Assembly (NCBI GenBank): GCA_947445115.1
Contig: CANFCG010000004.1
Coordinates: 47,642 to 111,641 of the forward strand
Origin: Comamonadaceae bacterium
GTDB taxonomy: Bacteria; Pseudomonadota; Gammaproteobacteria; Burkholderiales; Burkholderiaceae_C
Direction of reading: 5' to 3'
DNA length: 64,000 bases
Shown here: positions 1 through 9,027 of the stretch, piece after piece
Position numbering within the stretch: the first letter of the stretch is position 1
Layout of the letters: the number at the start of each line of letters is the position of its first letter
Position numbers and translations under genes: made by a program
Notes under the pieces: generated by a model
What the model was told of the DNA's origin: nothing
Database searches by the model: none
The model's input: the letters and a program-made list of their open reading frames with translations, nothing else

Positions 1-562
1 TTGCAATAAACCCTGGCGCCACGCAGTTCACCGTAATATTGCGTGAGCCCAGCTCCCGTGCCAGTGCGCGCGTCATGCCAGCCACGCCCGCTTTGGCGGC
101 TGCGTAGTTGGCTTGCCCCGGGTTGCCCGATGCGCCGACAACGCTGGTGATATTGATGATGCGTCCCATGCGCTGCTTCATCATGGGGCGAATGGCGGCG
201 CGTGAAAGCCTAAAGACCGAGCGCAAATTGGTATTGACTACAGCATCCCAGTCGTCGTCTTTTAGACGCATCGTCAGCATGTCGCGGGTGATGCCAGCGT
301 TGTTGACTAGCACGTGCAGACCGCCATAGGTTTTGACGATTTCGTCGATGAGTGCGTCTGAGGCGACATCGTCCGTGACGTTCAGCACTTTGCCAACCGT
401 GCCGGTTGCCGTGATTTTGGCTGCGCCATCAGCGCTGGTCGCCGTGCCGATGACAGTAAAGCCATCCTTGAGAAGCTGCGCCGCAATCGCTGCGCCAATG
501 CCGCGCGTGGCGCCCGTGACCAGTGCAATTTTGGCGGATGGGGTGGTTGTGTCTGTCGTCAT
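1..562 (-). CDS. fabG: 3-oxoacyl-ACP reductase FabG, 3' end cut by the window
   Basis: NADPH-dependent reductase of the fatty-acid elongation cycle, cytosolic, of the short-chain dehydrogenase fold. Translating the minus strand from the ATG at 562 gives 187 residues. They show the cofactor loop TGATRGIGAAIA, the NNAG motif, the catalytic Ser in NITSVVGASG and the catalytic YAAAK, then the conserved RNITVNCVAPGF segment, after which the window edge cuts the gene. These motifs and their spacing fit FabG better than a generic SDR, but another SDR acting on a different substrate is possible. It starts 20 nt downstream of the CobW gene on the same strand, so the two may be cotranscribed. No acpP or fabD is visible here; they would lie beyond the left edge or upstream elsewhere. 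Confidence 0.85.
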   Translation of the reverse strand, partial: MTTDTTTPSAKIALVTGATRGIGAAIAAQLLKDGFTVIGTATSADGAAKITATGTVGKVLNVTDDVASDALIDEIVKTYGGLHVLVNNAGITRDMLTMRLKDDDWDAVVNTNLRSVFRLSRAAIRPMMKQRMGRIINITSVVGASGNPGQANYAAAKAGVAGMTRALARELGSRNITVNCVAPGFIA

Positions 563-582
563 GTTTTTCTTTTCATTCAAAT

Positions 583-1689
583 TTACGCGTAGCAATTCTC
601 TAAGCCTTGCAGCAAGATATCTTTTGGCAAATCAATACCAATAAAAACCATCTTGCTATTGCGCACTTCGTCTTTGCCCCAAGCGGGTCCAAGGTCGCTG
701 CCCATGAGCTGGTGTACGCCTTGGAAGATCACTTTTCGCTCAGTGCCCTTCATGTTCAGTACGCCTTTGTAGCGCAGCATTTTTGGGCCGTAAATGTTGA
801 CAATGGCGCCTAAAAAATCTTCTAGTTTGGCAGGGTCGAGTGCCTTGTTGGCACGGAAGACAAAGCTCTTCACATCGTCATCCGTGTGGTGATGATGCAG
901 ATGCTGCTCGCTATGGTCATGTCCACAATGTTCGTCATGCACATGACCCGCTTCGCCGTGCTTGGGTGCGTGATTGTGCGATGGGTGATCGCAATCCTCT
1001 CCGTGCGCATGGTCGTGGTGGTGGTGCTCTTCGACCTTTAGAAAGTCAGGATCAAGATCTAATTTGGCATTCAAATTAAAGCCGTGCAAGTCAAATACTT
1101 CGCTAATTTTGATGTCACCAAAATGCACGGTGCGCTGTGGGGCGCGTGGGTTCATGTGCTTGAGACGATGCTGGAGTGCGTCTAAATTTGCGGCACTCAC
1201 CAGCTCCGATTTGCTGATGAAGAGTTGATCTGCAAAGCCCACTTGGCGGCGTGCTTCTTGGCGTGTGTTCAGTTGATCGGCAGCGTGAACCGCATCCACC
1301 AGCGTGAGAATGGAGTCGAGCAAATAGCTCTCAGCAATCACATCGTCCATAAAGAAGGTTTGCGCCACAGGACCAGGATCGGCAAGGCCTGTAGTTTCAA
1401 TCACGATACGGTCAAAGTCCAGCTCGCCCTTGCGTTTTTTCTCGGCCAACTCAGTCAAAGTAGTCCGCAAATCTTCGCGAATGGTGCAGCAAACGCAGCC
1501 ATTACTCATTTGGATAATTTGTTCTTTGGTGTCGCTGACCAAAATGTCGCTATCAATGTTTTCTTCGCCAAATTCGTTTTCAATGATGGCGATTTTTTGA
1601 CCATGTGCCTCGGACAAGATGCGTTTGAGCAAGGTGGTTTTGCCAGAGCCTAAAAAGCCAGTGAGGATGGTTGCGGGGATGAGTGCCAT
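583..1689 (-). CDS. CobW/COG0523-family GTPase (metal chaperone) with His-rich insert
   Basis: G3E-family P-loop GTPase of 368 residues, a type of protein that delivers or allocates metals, most often zinc, to client enzymes. Visible motifs are Walker A GFLGSGKTT near residue 11, the metal-binding CVCC near residue 66 and the ETTGLADP switch region near residue 100. A histidine-rich stretch at about residues 222-270 (runs of HHHHDHAH type) would buffer or bind metal. The C-terminal half matches the CobW C-terminal domain. The client and the metal cannot be named from sequence. A strong fit to the YjiA/ZNG1 group is evident, but members with different roles share these motifs. The divergent gap to the next gene (1690-1835) probably holds promoters for both; I could not recognise a Zur box. 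Confidence 0.9.
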   Translation of the reverse strand: MALIPATILTGFLGSGKTTLLKRILSEAHGQKIAIIENEFGEENIDSDILVSDTKEQIIQMSNGCVCCTIREDLRTTLTELAEKKRKGELDFDRIVIETTGLADPGPVAQTFFMDDVIAESYLLDSILTLVDAVHAADQLNTRQEARRQVGFADQLFISKSELVSAANLDALQHRLKHMNPRAPQRTVHFGDIKISEVFDLHGFNLNAKLDLDPDFLKVEEHHHHDHAHGEDCDHPSHNHAPKHGEAGHVHDEHCGHDHSEQHLHHHHTDDDVKSFVFRANKALDPAKLEDFLGAIVNIYGPKMLRYKGVLNMKGTERKVIFQGVHQLMGSDLGPAWGKDEVRNSKMVFIGIDLPKDILLQGLENCYA

Positions 1690-1835
1690 GATTTGTTTTT
1701 ATAAGAAGAGAGAAGTTGATTTTATCGAGCTGTTTTCCAGCCTGTCACAAGAGAGAAGCGGATCGCCCTTAGCTGGGATCGATTCGTTAGACTTTCAAGT
1801 GAGCTTATATTTTTATTTTTCTACAGGAGTCCATT

Positions 1836-2630
1836 GTGCGAACATTACTGATTGCCCTCGTCTTAGGTATTTCTAGCCTCTTAGCAATTGCCCAGACTAA
1901 GCCAATGGTCAAAGATATGGGGGCAGAGTTGCCGACATCGGCCGCCTATATTGGCAACAGTTTCTTTTATTACAACAACGGCATGCCGGGTCATGTCGGG
2001 CTGCTCGTGAACGCTGATAAGTCGGGGCAAAAGTCTCGCAACGTGATGATTACCATGGGCGGCTCAGGGTTCGATTGGCACGACGTGGAGTCGTACTTCC
2101 GCCCGAATGCCATTAGCCGTTATTCATTTGCAGCGGGCAATGTCGTTGTGTTTAACAAGCTAGATAAATTGTTTGATGCCGCTGTGCTAATGGATTGCAG
2201 CCAGTGCCCACTTCACCCGCAGTTGAAGGGCATCTTTACCGAGTACGCCAAAAAGCACAGCGATACGGTTCGTAAATTTGGCGCTAAGCCCGTCTTCTTT
2301 ATGTCGTGGGCGTACCAAGACAAGCCAGAAATGACGGCCGATTTGGCCGAGGCGTACACCAAGGCAGGCAACGATAACAACGCACTAGTAATTCCCGCTG
2401 GTCTTGCATTTGCACGCTCGATTGCTCAAAAACCAGAGCTTAATTTGTATGTGACTGATAAGCGTCACCCAACGTTGGCGGGTACCTATTTAGCGGCTTG
2501 TACCAGCTACGCGACTTTGTACAAGCGCTCGCCCGTAGACAATACCTATACAGCAGGGCTCGATGCAGCAACCGCTGCGCATCTGCAAAACGTGGCTTGG
2601 GAGACGGTGCAGGATTACTTTAAGCCGTAG
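1836..2630 (+). CDS. Secreted SGNH-hydrolase-like protein
   Basis: 264-residue protein starting at a GTG with a good ribosome binding site (AGGAG at 1825-1829). The N-terminus is a signal peptide (hydrophobic LLIALVLGISSLLAIA then a cleavage-like AQT), so it is probably periplasmic. The motif YIGNSFFYYNNG resembles SGNH block I, and DKRHPTLAGTY near residue 210 resembles block V with the Asp-x-x-His pair. This suggests an esterase or acyl hydrolase fold. The substrate is unknown. It is convergent with engB and overlaps its 3' end by 11 nt. The alternative is a degenerate SGNH fold without activity, because blocks II and III are not clear by eye. Confidence 0.65.
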   Translation: MRTLLIALVLGISSLLAIAQTKPMVKDMGAELPTSAAYIGNSFFYYNNGMPGHVGLLVNADKSGQKSRNVMITMGGSGFDWHDVESYFRPNAISRYSFAAGNVVVFNKLDKLFDAAVLMDCSQCPLHPQLKGIFTEYAKKHSDTVRKFGAKPVFFMSWAYQDKPEMTADLAEAYTKAGNDNNALVIPAGLAFARSIAQKPELNLYVTDKRHPTLAGTYLAACTSYATLYKRSPVDNTYTAGLDAATAAHLQNVAWETVQDYFKP

Positions 2631-3291
2631 GCCGTGTCCAGTCCCAAAGCAAGCGCCCAACCGACTCCAGCCCTTGCTTTTTAAGCGCAGAGAATAAACG
2701 CACTTCGCCGCCGCCCGCATTCAGCTTAGCAATCTGCACTGCCTTTGCGCCTTCGGTTTTATTAAGCTTGTCGGATTTAGTGAGTACCACCAAAAACTTC
2801 AGTCCTGCCTCCACACGCGGACGCAGCATCTCTAACAGCGCTTCGTCATAGTCGGTCAAGCCGTGGCGCGGGTCACACATCAAAACGACGGCTTTCAAGT
2901 TTTCGCGGGTGATGAGATAGTTCGCCATCACCGCTTGCCAGCGTGCTTTGTCCACCTTGGACACTGCTGCGTAGCCATACCCTGGCAAATCAGCAAACAC
3001 AGCGTCGTTGACCTTTTGCTTGCCCAGCGCAAAAAGATTAATACTTTGCGTGCGCCCTGGTGTTTTGGAAGCGTAGGCGAGCCGATGTTGCTGCGTCAGC
3101 GTATTGATGCAGGTGGATTTCCCTGCGTTAGATCGGCCGACAAAAGCGATTTCTGGCAGGTCGTGCGCGGGGAGAAATTCCAGTTTTGGCGCTGTGGTGA
3201 GGAACTTGGCAGTATGTAACCAACCCATAATTTGTTTGTCAGTCAATGGCAAACTGGCGGGTGGCGTGGTGGCGGGTGAGGTATCGAGCAT
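2620..3291 (-). CDS. engB: Ribosome biogenesis GTP-binding protein EngB (YihA/YsxC)
   Basis: Essential GTPase of the TrmE-Era-EngA-EngB-Septin group, needed for large-subunit ribosome assembly. The protein shows G1 FVGRSNAGKSTCINTL, G2 TPGRTQSINLF, G3 DLPGYGYA and G4 LTKSDKL in order, as in EngB. The start is uncertain. I chose the ATG at 3291 (MLDTSPATT). The ATG at 3327 would add 12 residues and has a weak AGG upstream. The ATG at 3228 (MGWLHTAKF) matches the usual start of betaproteobacterial homologues best and gives the shortest form. The gene is divergent from cytochrome c4, an arrangement common in Burkholderiales. Confidence 0.93.
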   Translation of the reverse strand: MLDTSPATTPPASLPLTDKQIMGWLHTAKFLTTAPKLEFLPAHDLPEIAFVGRSNAGKSTCINTLTQQHRLAYASKTPGRTQSINLFALGKQKVNDAVFADLPGYGYAAVSKVDKARWQAVMANYLITRENLKAVVLMCDPRHGLTDYDEALLEMLRPRVEAGLKFLVVLTKSDKLNKTEGAKAVQIAKLNAGGGEVRLFSALKKQGLESVGRLLWDWTRPTA

Positions 3292-3351
3292 GAGGCATTG
3301 TAAAATGCAAGGTTGTACTTTCCCCATTTGCCTAACTATTCTTTTTGCGCC

Positions 3352-3999
3352 ATGAAGTTACTTGCTGCCCTCATCCTATCTAGCTCCCTTATTTCTACCT
3401 TGGCTTTGGCAAACGAAGAGCCCGCTAAAGAGGCTGCGCCCGCCGCTGCCAAAGTTGCTAAGCCCGACTTGAACGCAGGTGCTGCCAAGTTCGGTGCTAC
3501 CTGCGCCGCTTGCCACAATGCGGATGGCAACTCCGCCATTCCAGCCAACCCTAAGCTGGCTGGACAGCATCCTGAGTACCTCTTGGCGCAATTGCACGCC
3601 TTCAAATCTGGCAAGCGCGCCAACCCGATCATGAGTGGCATGGTGGCAGGTTTAACAGACGACGACATGCGCAACATTGCTTATTGGGCGGCTGCGCAAA
3701 AGCCAAAAGCAGGCTTTGCTAAAAACAAAGAACTCGTCGCCATGGGCGAAAAAATCTACAAAGGTGGCATTGCAGATCGCCAAGTTCCTGCTTGCGCAGG
3801 CTGCCACAGCCCAAGCGGCGTGGGCATTCCAAGCCAATACCCACGTTTGTCGGGCCAACACGCTGACTACGTGGCAGCACAGCTCACCGGCTTTCGCGAT
3901 GGCACACGCAAAAACAATGCATCGATGACGACCGTCGCCGCTAAGCTGAACGATAAAGAGATCAAGGCGTTGGCTGACTACGTTGCGGGCTTGCGTTAA
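3352..3999 (+). CDS. Dihaem cytochrome c4
   Basis: Periplasmic c-type cytochrome of 215 residues with two haem-binding sites, CAACH near residue 44 and CAGCH near residue 144, in two tandem homologous domains, each ending in a conserved Met region (NPIMSGM and NNASMTT). The start at 3352 gives a clean signal peptide, MKLLAALILSSSLISTLALA, followed by an Ala/Lys/Glu-rich linker. Cytochrome c4 usually passes electrons from the bc1 complex to terminal oxidases. It lies 28 nt upstream of resB, which is needed to attach its haem, so the two are probably cotranscribed. Confidence 0.93.
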   Translation: MKLLAALILSSSLISTLALANEEPAKEAAPAAAKVAKPDLNAGAAKFGATCAACHNADGNSAIPANPKLAGQHPEYLLAQLHAFKSGKRANPIMSGMVAGLTDDDMRNIAYWAAAQKPKAGFAKNKELVAMGEKIYKGGIADRQVPACAGCHSPSGVGIPSQYPRLSGQHADYVAAQLTGFRDGTRKNNASMTTVAAKLNDKEIKALADYVAGLR

Positions 4000-4027
4000 T
4001 CACGTACTTCAGCGCTAGCCGTTCCCC

Positions 4028-5986
4028 GTGTCAGTCTCTACCCACGGGCTTCGCCTAAAAAATACCGCCGGCTGGGTTCGCAACGCAGTCGAGCTCCTCT
4101 CGGCGATGCGTTTTGCCATTGCCTTGCTCACGGTTCTTTGCATTGCCAGCATCATTGGCACGGTCTTAAAGCAGCAAGAGCCGTTTGGCAATTACGTCAA
4201 TCAATTTGGGCCGTTTTGGGCCGAGGCATTCGCCAAACTCTCACTGTTCACGGTGTACAGCGCTTGGTGGTTTTTGCTGATTTTGCTGTTTCTTGTCATC
4301 AGCACCAGCCTGTGCGTCGCGCGCAATACGCCGCAAATTTTGCGTGACTTGCAAAACTTCAAAGAGCATCTACGTGAATCCAGTTTTAAAGCCTTTGCTC
4401 ACAACGCCACATGGGGCGTAGCTTCTCAGCCTGCCATTGCTGCAGGCCATATCCAGCAAGTCTTTGCAGGTATGGGCTGGAAAACTAAGGTGCAAGAGCG
4501 AGCGGATGGCAGCTTAATCGCTGCCAAGGCAGGCGGCGGTCACAAAATCGGCTACATCGCTGCGCATAGCGCTATCGTGTTAGTGTGCTTGGGTGGTTTG
4601 CTGGATGGTGATTTGCTCACCCGTGCACAAATGTGGTGGGGCGACAAGGTCGTGTTCACAGGCGGCGGCATGATTGCCGATGTGCCCGCAAGCTCGCGCC
4701 TATCCGTGACCAATCCTGCTTTCCGCGCCAATCTTTTGGTGGCTGAAGGGCAAACCGCTGGTACGGCCATCTTGCAGCAACCCACAGGCGTGCTGCTGCA
4801 AGACTTGCCGTTTTCGATTGAACTTAAAAAATTCATCGTGGATTTTTACTCTACGGGCATGCCCAAATTGTTTGCCAGCGACATCATCATTCACGACAAA
4901 GCAACGGGTGAAAAAACAGTCGCTCGCGTGGAAGTCAATCATCCCGTAAGCTACAAAGGCGTGAACATTTTTCAATCCAGCTTTGACGATGGCGGATCAC
5001 GCGTCAAGTTGCAATCTATACCGATTACGCTGGGTGGAAAATCTATTGAATTGCAAGGCACCATTGGTGCCAGTAGCGCCCTTACCAATGGCGCAGACAA
5101 AATGACACTCGAGTACACCGCGCTACGCGTGCTCAATGTAGAGACCTTTGGCAAAAAAGATTTGCGCAATGTGGGCCCATCCATCACCTACAAACTGCGC
5201 GACGCGGCAGGGCAAGCACGCGAGTATCACAACTACATGCTGCCCATCAAATTTACGGATAGCGAGACCGCCGTGCATTTGGTTGGCGTGCGCGACGATC
5301 CCAGCACGCCCTTTCGCTATTGGCGCATTCCATCAGACGACAAAGGTGGGTTAGAAGGTTTCTTGCGTCTGAGTCAAGCAGTGCAAAGCGCCTCTGCTAC
5401 GCAAGCCGCGATTGGACGTTATCTGACCAAAGCCAGCGATCCTGCTAAGCCAGATATGCGTGCAGCATTGCAAACATCGAGCGAACGCGTGATGTCATTA
5501 TTTGCCACTGATGGCTTGCAAGGGATCGCAGACTTTTTAGAAAAAAACGTTCCCGAAGATCAACGCGTTAAAACCAGTGAAGTGCTCATTCGTATTTTGA
5601 ATGGCGTGCTCTACGAACTCGCAGAGCCGCAACTTCGCGACAAACCCGATTGGCTCAATCAATCCGTGCTGGCGCTATCGGACGCCAAGGCCTATCCGGC
5701 CCCCATGATTTTTCAGCTCAAAGACTTTACGCAAGTGCAAGCCAGCGTTTTTCAAGTGACCAAAGCACCAGGTCAAACCATCGTGTACACAGGCGCGGTG
5801 CTACTCATCATCGGCGTGTTCTTCATGCTCTTCGTGCGCGAGCGGCGCGTGTGGGTGTGGATCAAGCCTGCGGGCGAATCTACCGACATCAGCATGGCGT
5901 ACGCGACGAATCGCAAAACCATGCAAAGCGATCAGGAGTTTGAGCGGTTGCATTTACGATTAAGTCAGCAGCTCGAGGGAACGTAA
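4028..5986 (+). CDS. resB: Cytochrome c biogenesis protein ResB (Ccs1)
   Basis: Membrane subunit of system II cytochrome c maturation; with CcsA it exports haem and ligates it to CxxCH motifs in the periplasm. The 652-residue protein has hydrophobic helices near residues 27-50, 75-95 and 175-195, a large periplasmic domain, and a last helix near residues 585-605 (VYTGAVLLIIGVFFMLFV) before a cytosolic tail. The start is a GTG at 4028 without a strong binding site; it fits the usual betaproteobacterial N-terminus (VELLSAMRFAIALLT). The partner ccsA normally follows directly, but here the next gene, 3 nt on, is a radical SAM enzyme and ccsA is found at 35591. Confidence 0.95.
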   Translation: MSVSTHGLRLKNTAGWVRNAVELLSAMRFAIALLTVLCIASIIGTVLKQQEPFGNYVNQFGPFWAEAFAKLSLFTVYSAWWFLLILLFLVISTSLCVARNTPQILRDLQNFKEHLRESSFKAFAHNATWGVASQPAIAAGHIQQVFAGMGWKTKVQERADGSLIAAKAGGGHKIGYIAAHSAIVLVCLGGLLDGDLLTRAQMWWGDKVVFTGGGMIADVPASSRLSVTNPAFRANLLVAEGQTAGTAILQQPTGVLLQDLPFSIELKKFIVDFYSTGMPKLFASDIIIHDKATGEKTVARVEVNHPVSYKGVNIFQSSFDDGGSRVKLQSIPITLGGKSIELQGTIGASSALTNGADKMTLEYTALRVLNVETFGKKDLRNVGPSITYKLRDAAGQAREYHNYMLPIKFTDSETAVHLVGVRDDPSTPFRYWRIPSDDKGGLEGFLRLSQAVQSASATQAAIGRYLTKASDPAKPDMRAALQTSSERVMSLFATDGLQGIADFLEKNVPEDQRVKTSEVLIRILNGVLYELAEPQLRDKPDWLNQSVLALSDAKAYPAPMIFQLKDFTQVQASVFQVTKAPGQTIVYTGAVLLIIGVFFMLFVRERRVWVWIKPAGESTDISMAYATNRKTMQSDQEFERLHLRLSQQLEGT

Positions 5987-5989
5987 ATC

Positions 5990-7933
5990 ATGAAAATTCT
6001 GTTATTGATTCCCCCGATGACGCAGCTCAATACGCCGTATCCATCGACGGCGTATCTCACAGGGTTTTTGCGCTCGCGCGGTTTTGACGCTGTGCAAGAA
6101 GACTTGGCGCTGGCGCTGGTTTTAAAGCTTTTATCGAATGAAGGTTTAGTCAATATTCATAAGGCTTGCGAGGCATTATTGGCTGATAAGTCACAGCAGG
6201 ATTGGCCTAGCACTTTGCACTCGTTCATGGATCAGTACACTAGTTACGCATCCACCATTAACGCGGTGATTCGATTTTTGCAAGGCGGCGACTCGACGCT
6301 GGCGCACCGCATCGGCGCACGCGGCTTTCTACCCGAAGGGCCGCGCTTCGATTCGCTTGAAGCGTTTGCGGACGACGAGGGCGGCGACTCGCTCGCTTGG
6401 GCGTTTGGTGCGCTGGGCGCACAAGATCGCGCACGGCACATTGCGACGCTGTATTTAAACGACCTCGCGGACGTGATCAAACATGCCGTTGACTCGCGCT
6501 TTGAGTTTGTGCGTTACGCCGAAAAATTGGCGGCTTCGCAAGCGACATTTGATGCTCTGGCTGATGCTCTGGCTATGCCGCACAACTTGGTGGACAACAC
6601 TTTAGAAGCGCTCACGCTGGATGCCATCATTCGCCATCAGCCCACCATGGTCTTGGTTTCTGTCCCCTTTCCTGGTGCGGTGTACGCAGCGTTTCGCATC
6701 GCGCAGACCATCAAACGCCATCATCCCAACATCGTGTTGGAACTAGGCGGTGGCTTCGTCAATACCGAACTGCGCGAGCTCTCCGATCCGCGCGTGTTTG
6801 ATTACTTCGACTACATCACCTTGGATGCAGGCGAGCGCCCACTGCTGTCACTCATCGAGCATTTGCAAGGCAAACGCTCCTTGCAAAGATTGGTACGGAC
6901 ATTCCACCGCATAGATGCTGGCGGTGGCGATGGCATCGTCAAGTACACCAACTTCGCCGAACCCGATATTGCATTTGATGACGTAGGCACACCGACGTGG
7001 GACGGCCTGCCGATTGGCAAATATCTCTCGCTGCTCGACATGCTCAATCCCATGCATCGCCTGTGGAGCGATGGGCGTTGGAACAAGCTCACCGTCGCGC
7101 ACGGCTGCTATTGGAAGAAGTGCAGCTTTTGCGATGTGAGCTTGGACTACATCTCGCGCTATGACGCGGCAAGTGCCGAAACGCTGGTCAATCGCGTCGA
7201 AGAAATCGTAGCCGAGACGGGGCAAACGGGGTTTCATTTAGTCGATGAAGCTGCACCGCCAAAATCGCTCAAAGCCTTTAGCCATGAACTTTTGCAAAGG
7301 AATACGAGCATCTCGTGGTGGGGCAATGTGCGCTTTGAAAAATCGTTCACCCCCGACCTTTGCAACTTGATGGCCGACAGCGGTTGCATTGCCATTTCGG
7401 GTGGATTAGAAGTCGCATCGGATCGCCTGCTGAAGCTGATGAAGAAAGGCGTGTCGGTTGCGCAAGTGGCGCGCGTCACCAAAGCGTTTAGCGATGCAGG
7501 CATCTTAGTTCACGCGTATTTGATGTACGGCTTCCCCACGCAAACCGTGCAAGACACGGTGGATGCGCTGGAGTTGGTTCGCCAGTTATTTGCAGCAGGC
7601 TGCATCCAATCGGGCTATTTCCATCGCTTCACCTGCACCGTGCATTCGCCTGTGGGGGTGAATCCTGCTGACTACGGCATTACGCTGCAGCCCTTGCCAG
7701 TCGTGGCTTCCAACCGTGTGTTTGCTAAAAATGATGTGCAGTTTGATGACCCGACAGATAGCGGCAAAGGCGGCGTGGATCACGATGCGCTAGGTGTAGC
7801 GCTTAACAAGGCGCTCTACAACTACATGCACGGCATTGGGCTAGAGACCAATGTGCGCCAGTGGTTTGAGCAGCGTGTGCCCAAGACCACGGTGGCGAAA
7901 GACTTTATTGGGCAGGCATTAGCTCAGATCTAG
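5990..7933 (+). CDS. B12-binding-type radical SAM protein
   Basis: 647-residue protein with the layout of cobalamin-dependent radical SAM enzymes. The N-terminus (ILLLIPPMTQLNTPYPSTAYL) and the segment near residues 220-270 (TMVLVSVPFPGAV, IVLELGGGF) look like the B12-binding Rossmann part. The radical SAM core begins at GCYWKKCSFCD near residue 370, whose cysteines are spaced C-x4-C-x2-C, one residue longer than the canonical first gap; several B12-type families share this form. GGLEVASDR and the LMYGFPTQT segment follow as SAM and barrel elements. No precursor peptide or obvious substrate gene is adjacent. The ATG follows a GAGGGA site inside the end of resB, so expression may be coupled to resB. 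The substrate is unknown. Confidence 0.85.
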   Translation: MKILLLIPPMTQLNTPYPSTAYLTGFLRSRGFDAVQEDLALALVLKLLSNEGLVNIHKACEALLADKSQQDWPSTLHSFMDQYTSYASTINAVIRFLQGGDSTLAHRIGARGFLPEGPRFDSLEAFADDEGGDSLAWAFGALGAQDRARHIATLYLNDLADVIKHAVDSRFEFVRYAEKLAASQATFDALADALAMPHNLVDNTLEALTLDAIIRHQPTMVLVSVPFPGAVYAAFRIAQTIKRHHPNIVLELGGGFVNTELRELSDPRVFDYFDYITLDAGERPLLSLIEHLQGKRSLQRLVRTFHRIDAGGGDGIVKYTNFAEPDIAFDDVGTPTWDGLPIGKYLSLLDMLNPMHRLWSDGRWNKLTVAHGCYWKKCSFCDVSLDYISRYDAASAETLVNRVEEIVAETGQTGFHLVDEAAPPKSLKAFSHELLQRNTSISWWGNVRFEKSFTPDLCNLMADSGCIAISGGLEVASDRLLKLMKKGVSVAQVARVTKAFSDAGILVHAYLMYGFPTQTVQDTVDALELVRQLFAAGCIQSGYFHRFTCTVHSPVGVNPADYGITLQPLPVVASNRVFAKNDVQFDDPTDSGKGGVDHDALGVALNKALYNYMHGIGLETNVRQWFEQRVPKTTVAKDFIGQALAQI

Positions 7934-8300
7934 CCCACCGCACCCGCTGATCCACAAAATACCCACCGTATTCGGTGTACTTGAGCAGCACGCGATCACA
8001 CACTTCGCAGTGATGCACATCGCAGCGGTTATAGGGAAAGTGCTGGCTGGAGATCGGTGCATCGGGTGAGTCGTAGTGCGTTAGCTTGCCATCCACACGC
8101 ACATGATGCTCTTCAAATGTTGGCTCGGCGATAGCAGGATCACGCAGCGTACCGATGTGCGTCATTTGTGTTTTAGTGATGCGCTCTTCTGGTACGCTTT
8201 CCCACGCAGCGCACAGCCCAACGGCACACGTGCAAGCCTTGCTGGGTGTGGCTTGCAGAGCAGTTTTGAGCGTCGCGTTAGTTAGTAACTCGGCGTCCAT
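7905..8300 (-). CDS. Conserved hypothetical protein with Cys-rich zinc-finger-like C-terminus
   Basis: 131-residue protein that I cannot name. The C-terminal half has NRCDVHHCEVCDRVLLKYTE, with three cysteines and two histidines closely spaced, followed by YGGYFVDQRVR; this looks like a small metal-binding fold. The N-terminal half has another cysteine cluster (CTCAVGLC). It is the last gene of the minus-strand run that starts at kdgD, 3 nt downstream of the RraA-like gene, and its 3' end overlaps the convergent radical SAM gene by 29 nt. Coding is supported by the ordered composition and the position. The function is unknown. Confidence 0.6.
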   Translation of the reverse strand: MDAELLTNATLKTALQATPSKACTCAVGLCAAWESVPEERITKTQMTHIGTLRDPAIAEPTFEEHHVRVDGKLTHYDSPDAPISSQHFPYNRCDVHHCEVCDRVLLKYTEYGGYFVDQRVRWARSELMPAQ

Positions 8301-8303
8301 TTG

Positions 8304-9026
8304 CTACCGATTGTTTGCCTTGCGCCACACCTCAAAATCAATTTTGCTTTGCGGGTCGGTCGGTGGATAAAGCCCCAAAATTGAGCGACCATCCAGTACC
8401 TTGGCAGTCACAAAATCTTCAAACGCAGTCATCTCGGTGGCTTCAATTGCAAGCTCGTCGGCGATGTTGGCAGGGAGGATGACCACGCCTTCGGCGTCAC
8501 CGACCACAATGTCGCCAGGCCAGACGGGTGCGTCGCCGCAACCAATCGGCACGTTGATATCTAAGGCTTGATGAATCGTGAGATTTGTCGGTGCGCTGGG
8601 GCGGCTGTGATACGACGGCATCTCCAAAGCACCAATTTCGGGTGAGTCGCGAAAGCCGCCATCGGTCACGATGCCCGCCACGCCGCGCATCATCAGGCGC
8701 GTCACAAGGATGGAGCCAGCCGATGCAGCGCGTGCATCTTTGCGCGAATCAATCACCATCACGCTACCGGCTGGGCACTCTTCCACGGCCTTACGCTGGG
8801 GGTGTTCGCGGTTTAAGAAAACGTCAATCTTGTTTAAATCTTCGCGCGCGGGGATGTAGCGCAGCGTGAATGCGGGGCCCACCATATTGCCGTGCAGGGC
8901 ATGATGGCTGTGGCTTACGGGCAACACGTTTTGAATAAATTGATGCGAAAATCCACGCTTAAACAGCGCGGTGCACAACGTGGCTGTCGAGACTTTTTGG
9001 AGGAGGGTTCTAGTTTCTGTTTTCAT
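8304..9026 (-). CDS. RraA-family protein (HMG/CHA-aldolase-like)
   Basis: 240-residue member of the RraA / 4-hydroxy-4-methyl-2-oxoglutarate aldolase superfamily. The family signature is visible: GSVMVIDSR, the TDGGFRDSPEI segment with the Arg-Asp pair that binds metal and pyruvate in the aldolases, then VWPGDIVVGDAEGVVILP. Members include divalent-metal pyruvate aldolases, oxaloacetate decarboxylases and RNase E inhibitors. In a catabolic cluster, an aldolase or decarboxylase acting on a keto acid is more likely than RNA regulation. It lies directly downstream of three receptor genes, KGSADH and gudD-kdgD, with a 1-nt gap to the receptor gene before it, so it is probably part of the aldarate operon. 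The real substrate is not evident. Confidence 0.85.
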   Translation of the reverse strand: MKTETRTLLQKVSTATLCTALFKRGFSHQFIQNVLPVSHSHHALHGNMVGPAFTLRYIPAREDLNKIDVFLNREHPQRKAVEECPAGSVMVIDSRKDARAASAGSILVTRLMMRGVAGIVTDGGFRDSPEIGALEMPSYHSRPSAPTNLTIHQALDINVPIGCGDAPVWPGDIVVGDAEGVVILPANIADELAIEATEMTAFEDFVTAKVLDGRSILGLYPPTDPQSKIDFEVWRKANNR

Positions 9027-9027
9027 G

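Noticed and set aside
2863..3219. 118-residue plus-strand frame antisense to engB
   Set aside because: It is fully inside engB on the other strand, has no family signature and no binding site.
4561..4580. ATAGCGCTAT inside resB as a fourth LacI-type operator
   Set aside because: It lies within coding sequence, matches only the core, and is far from a start.
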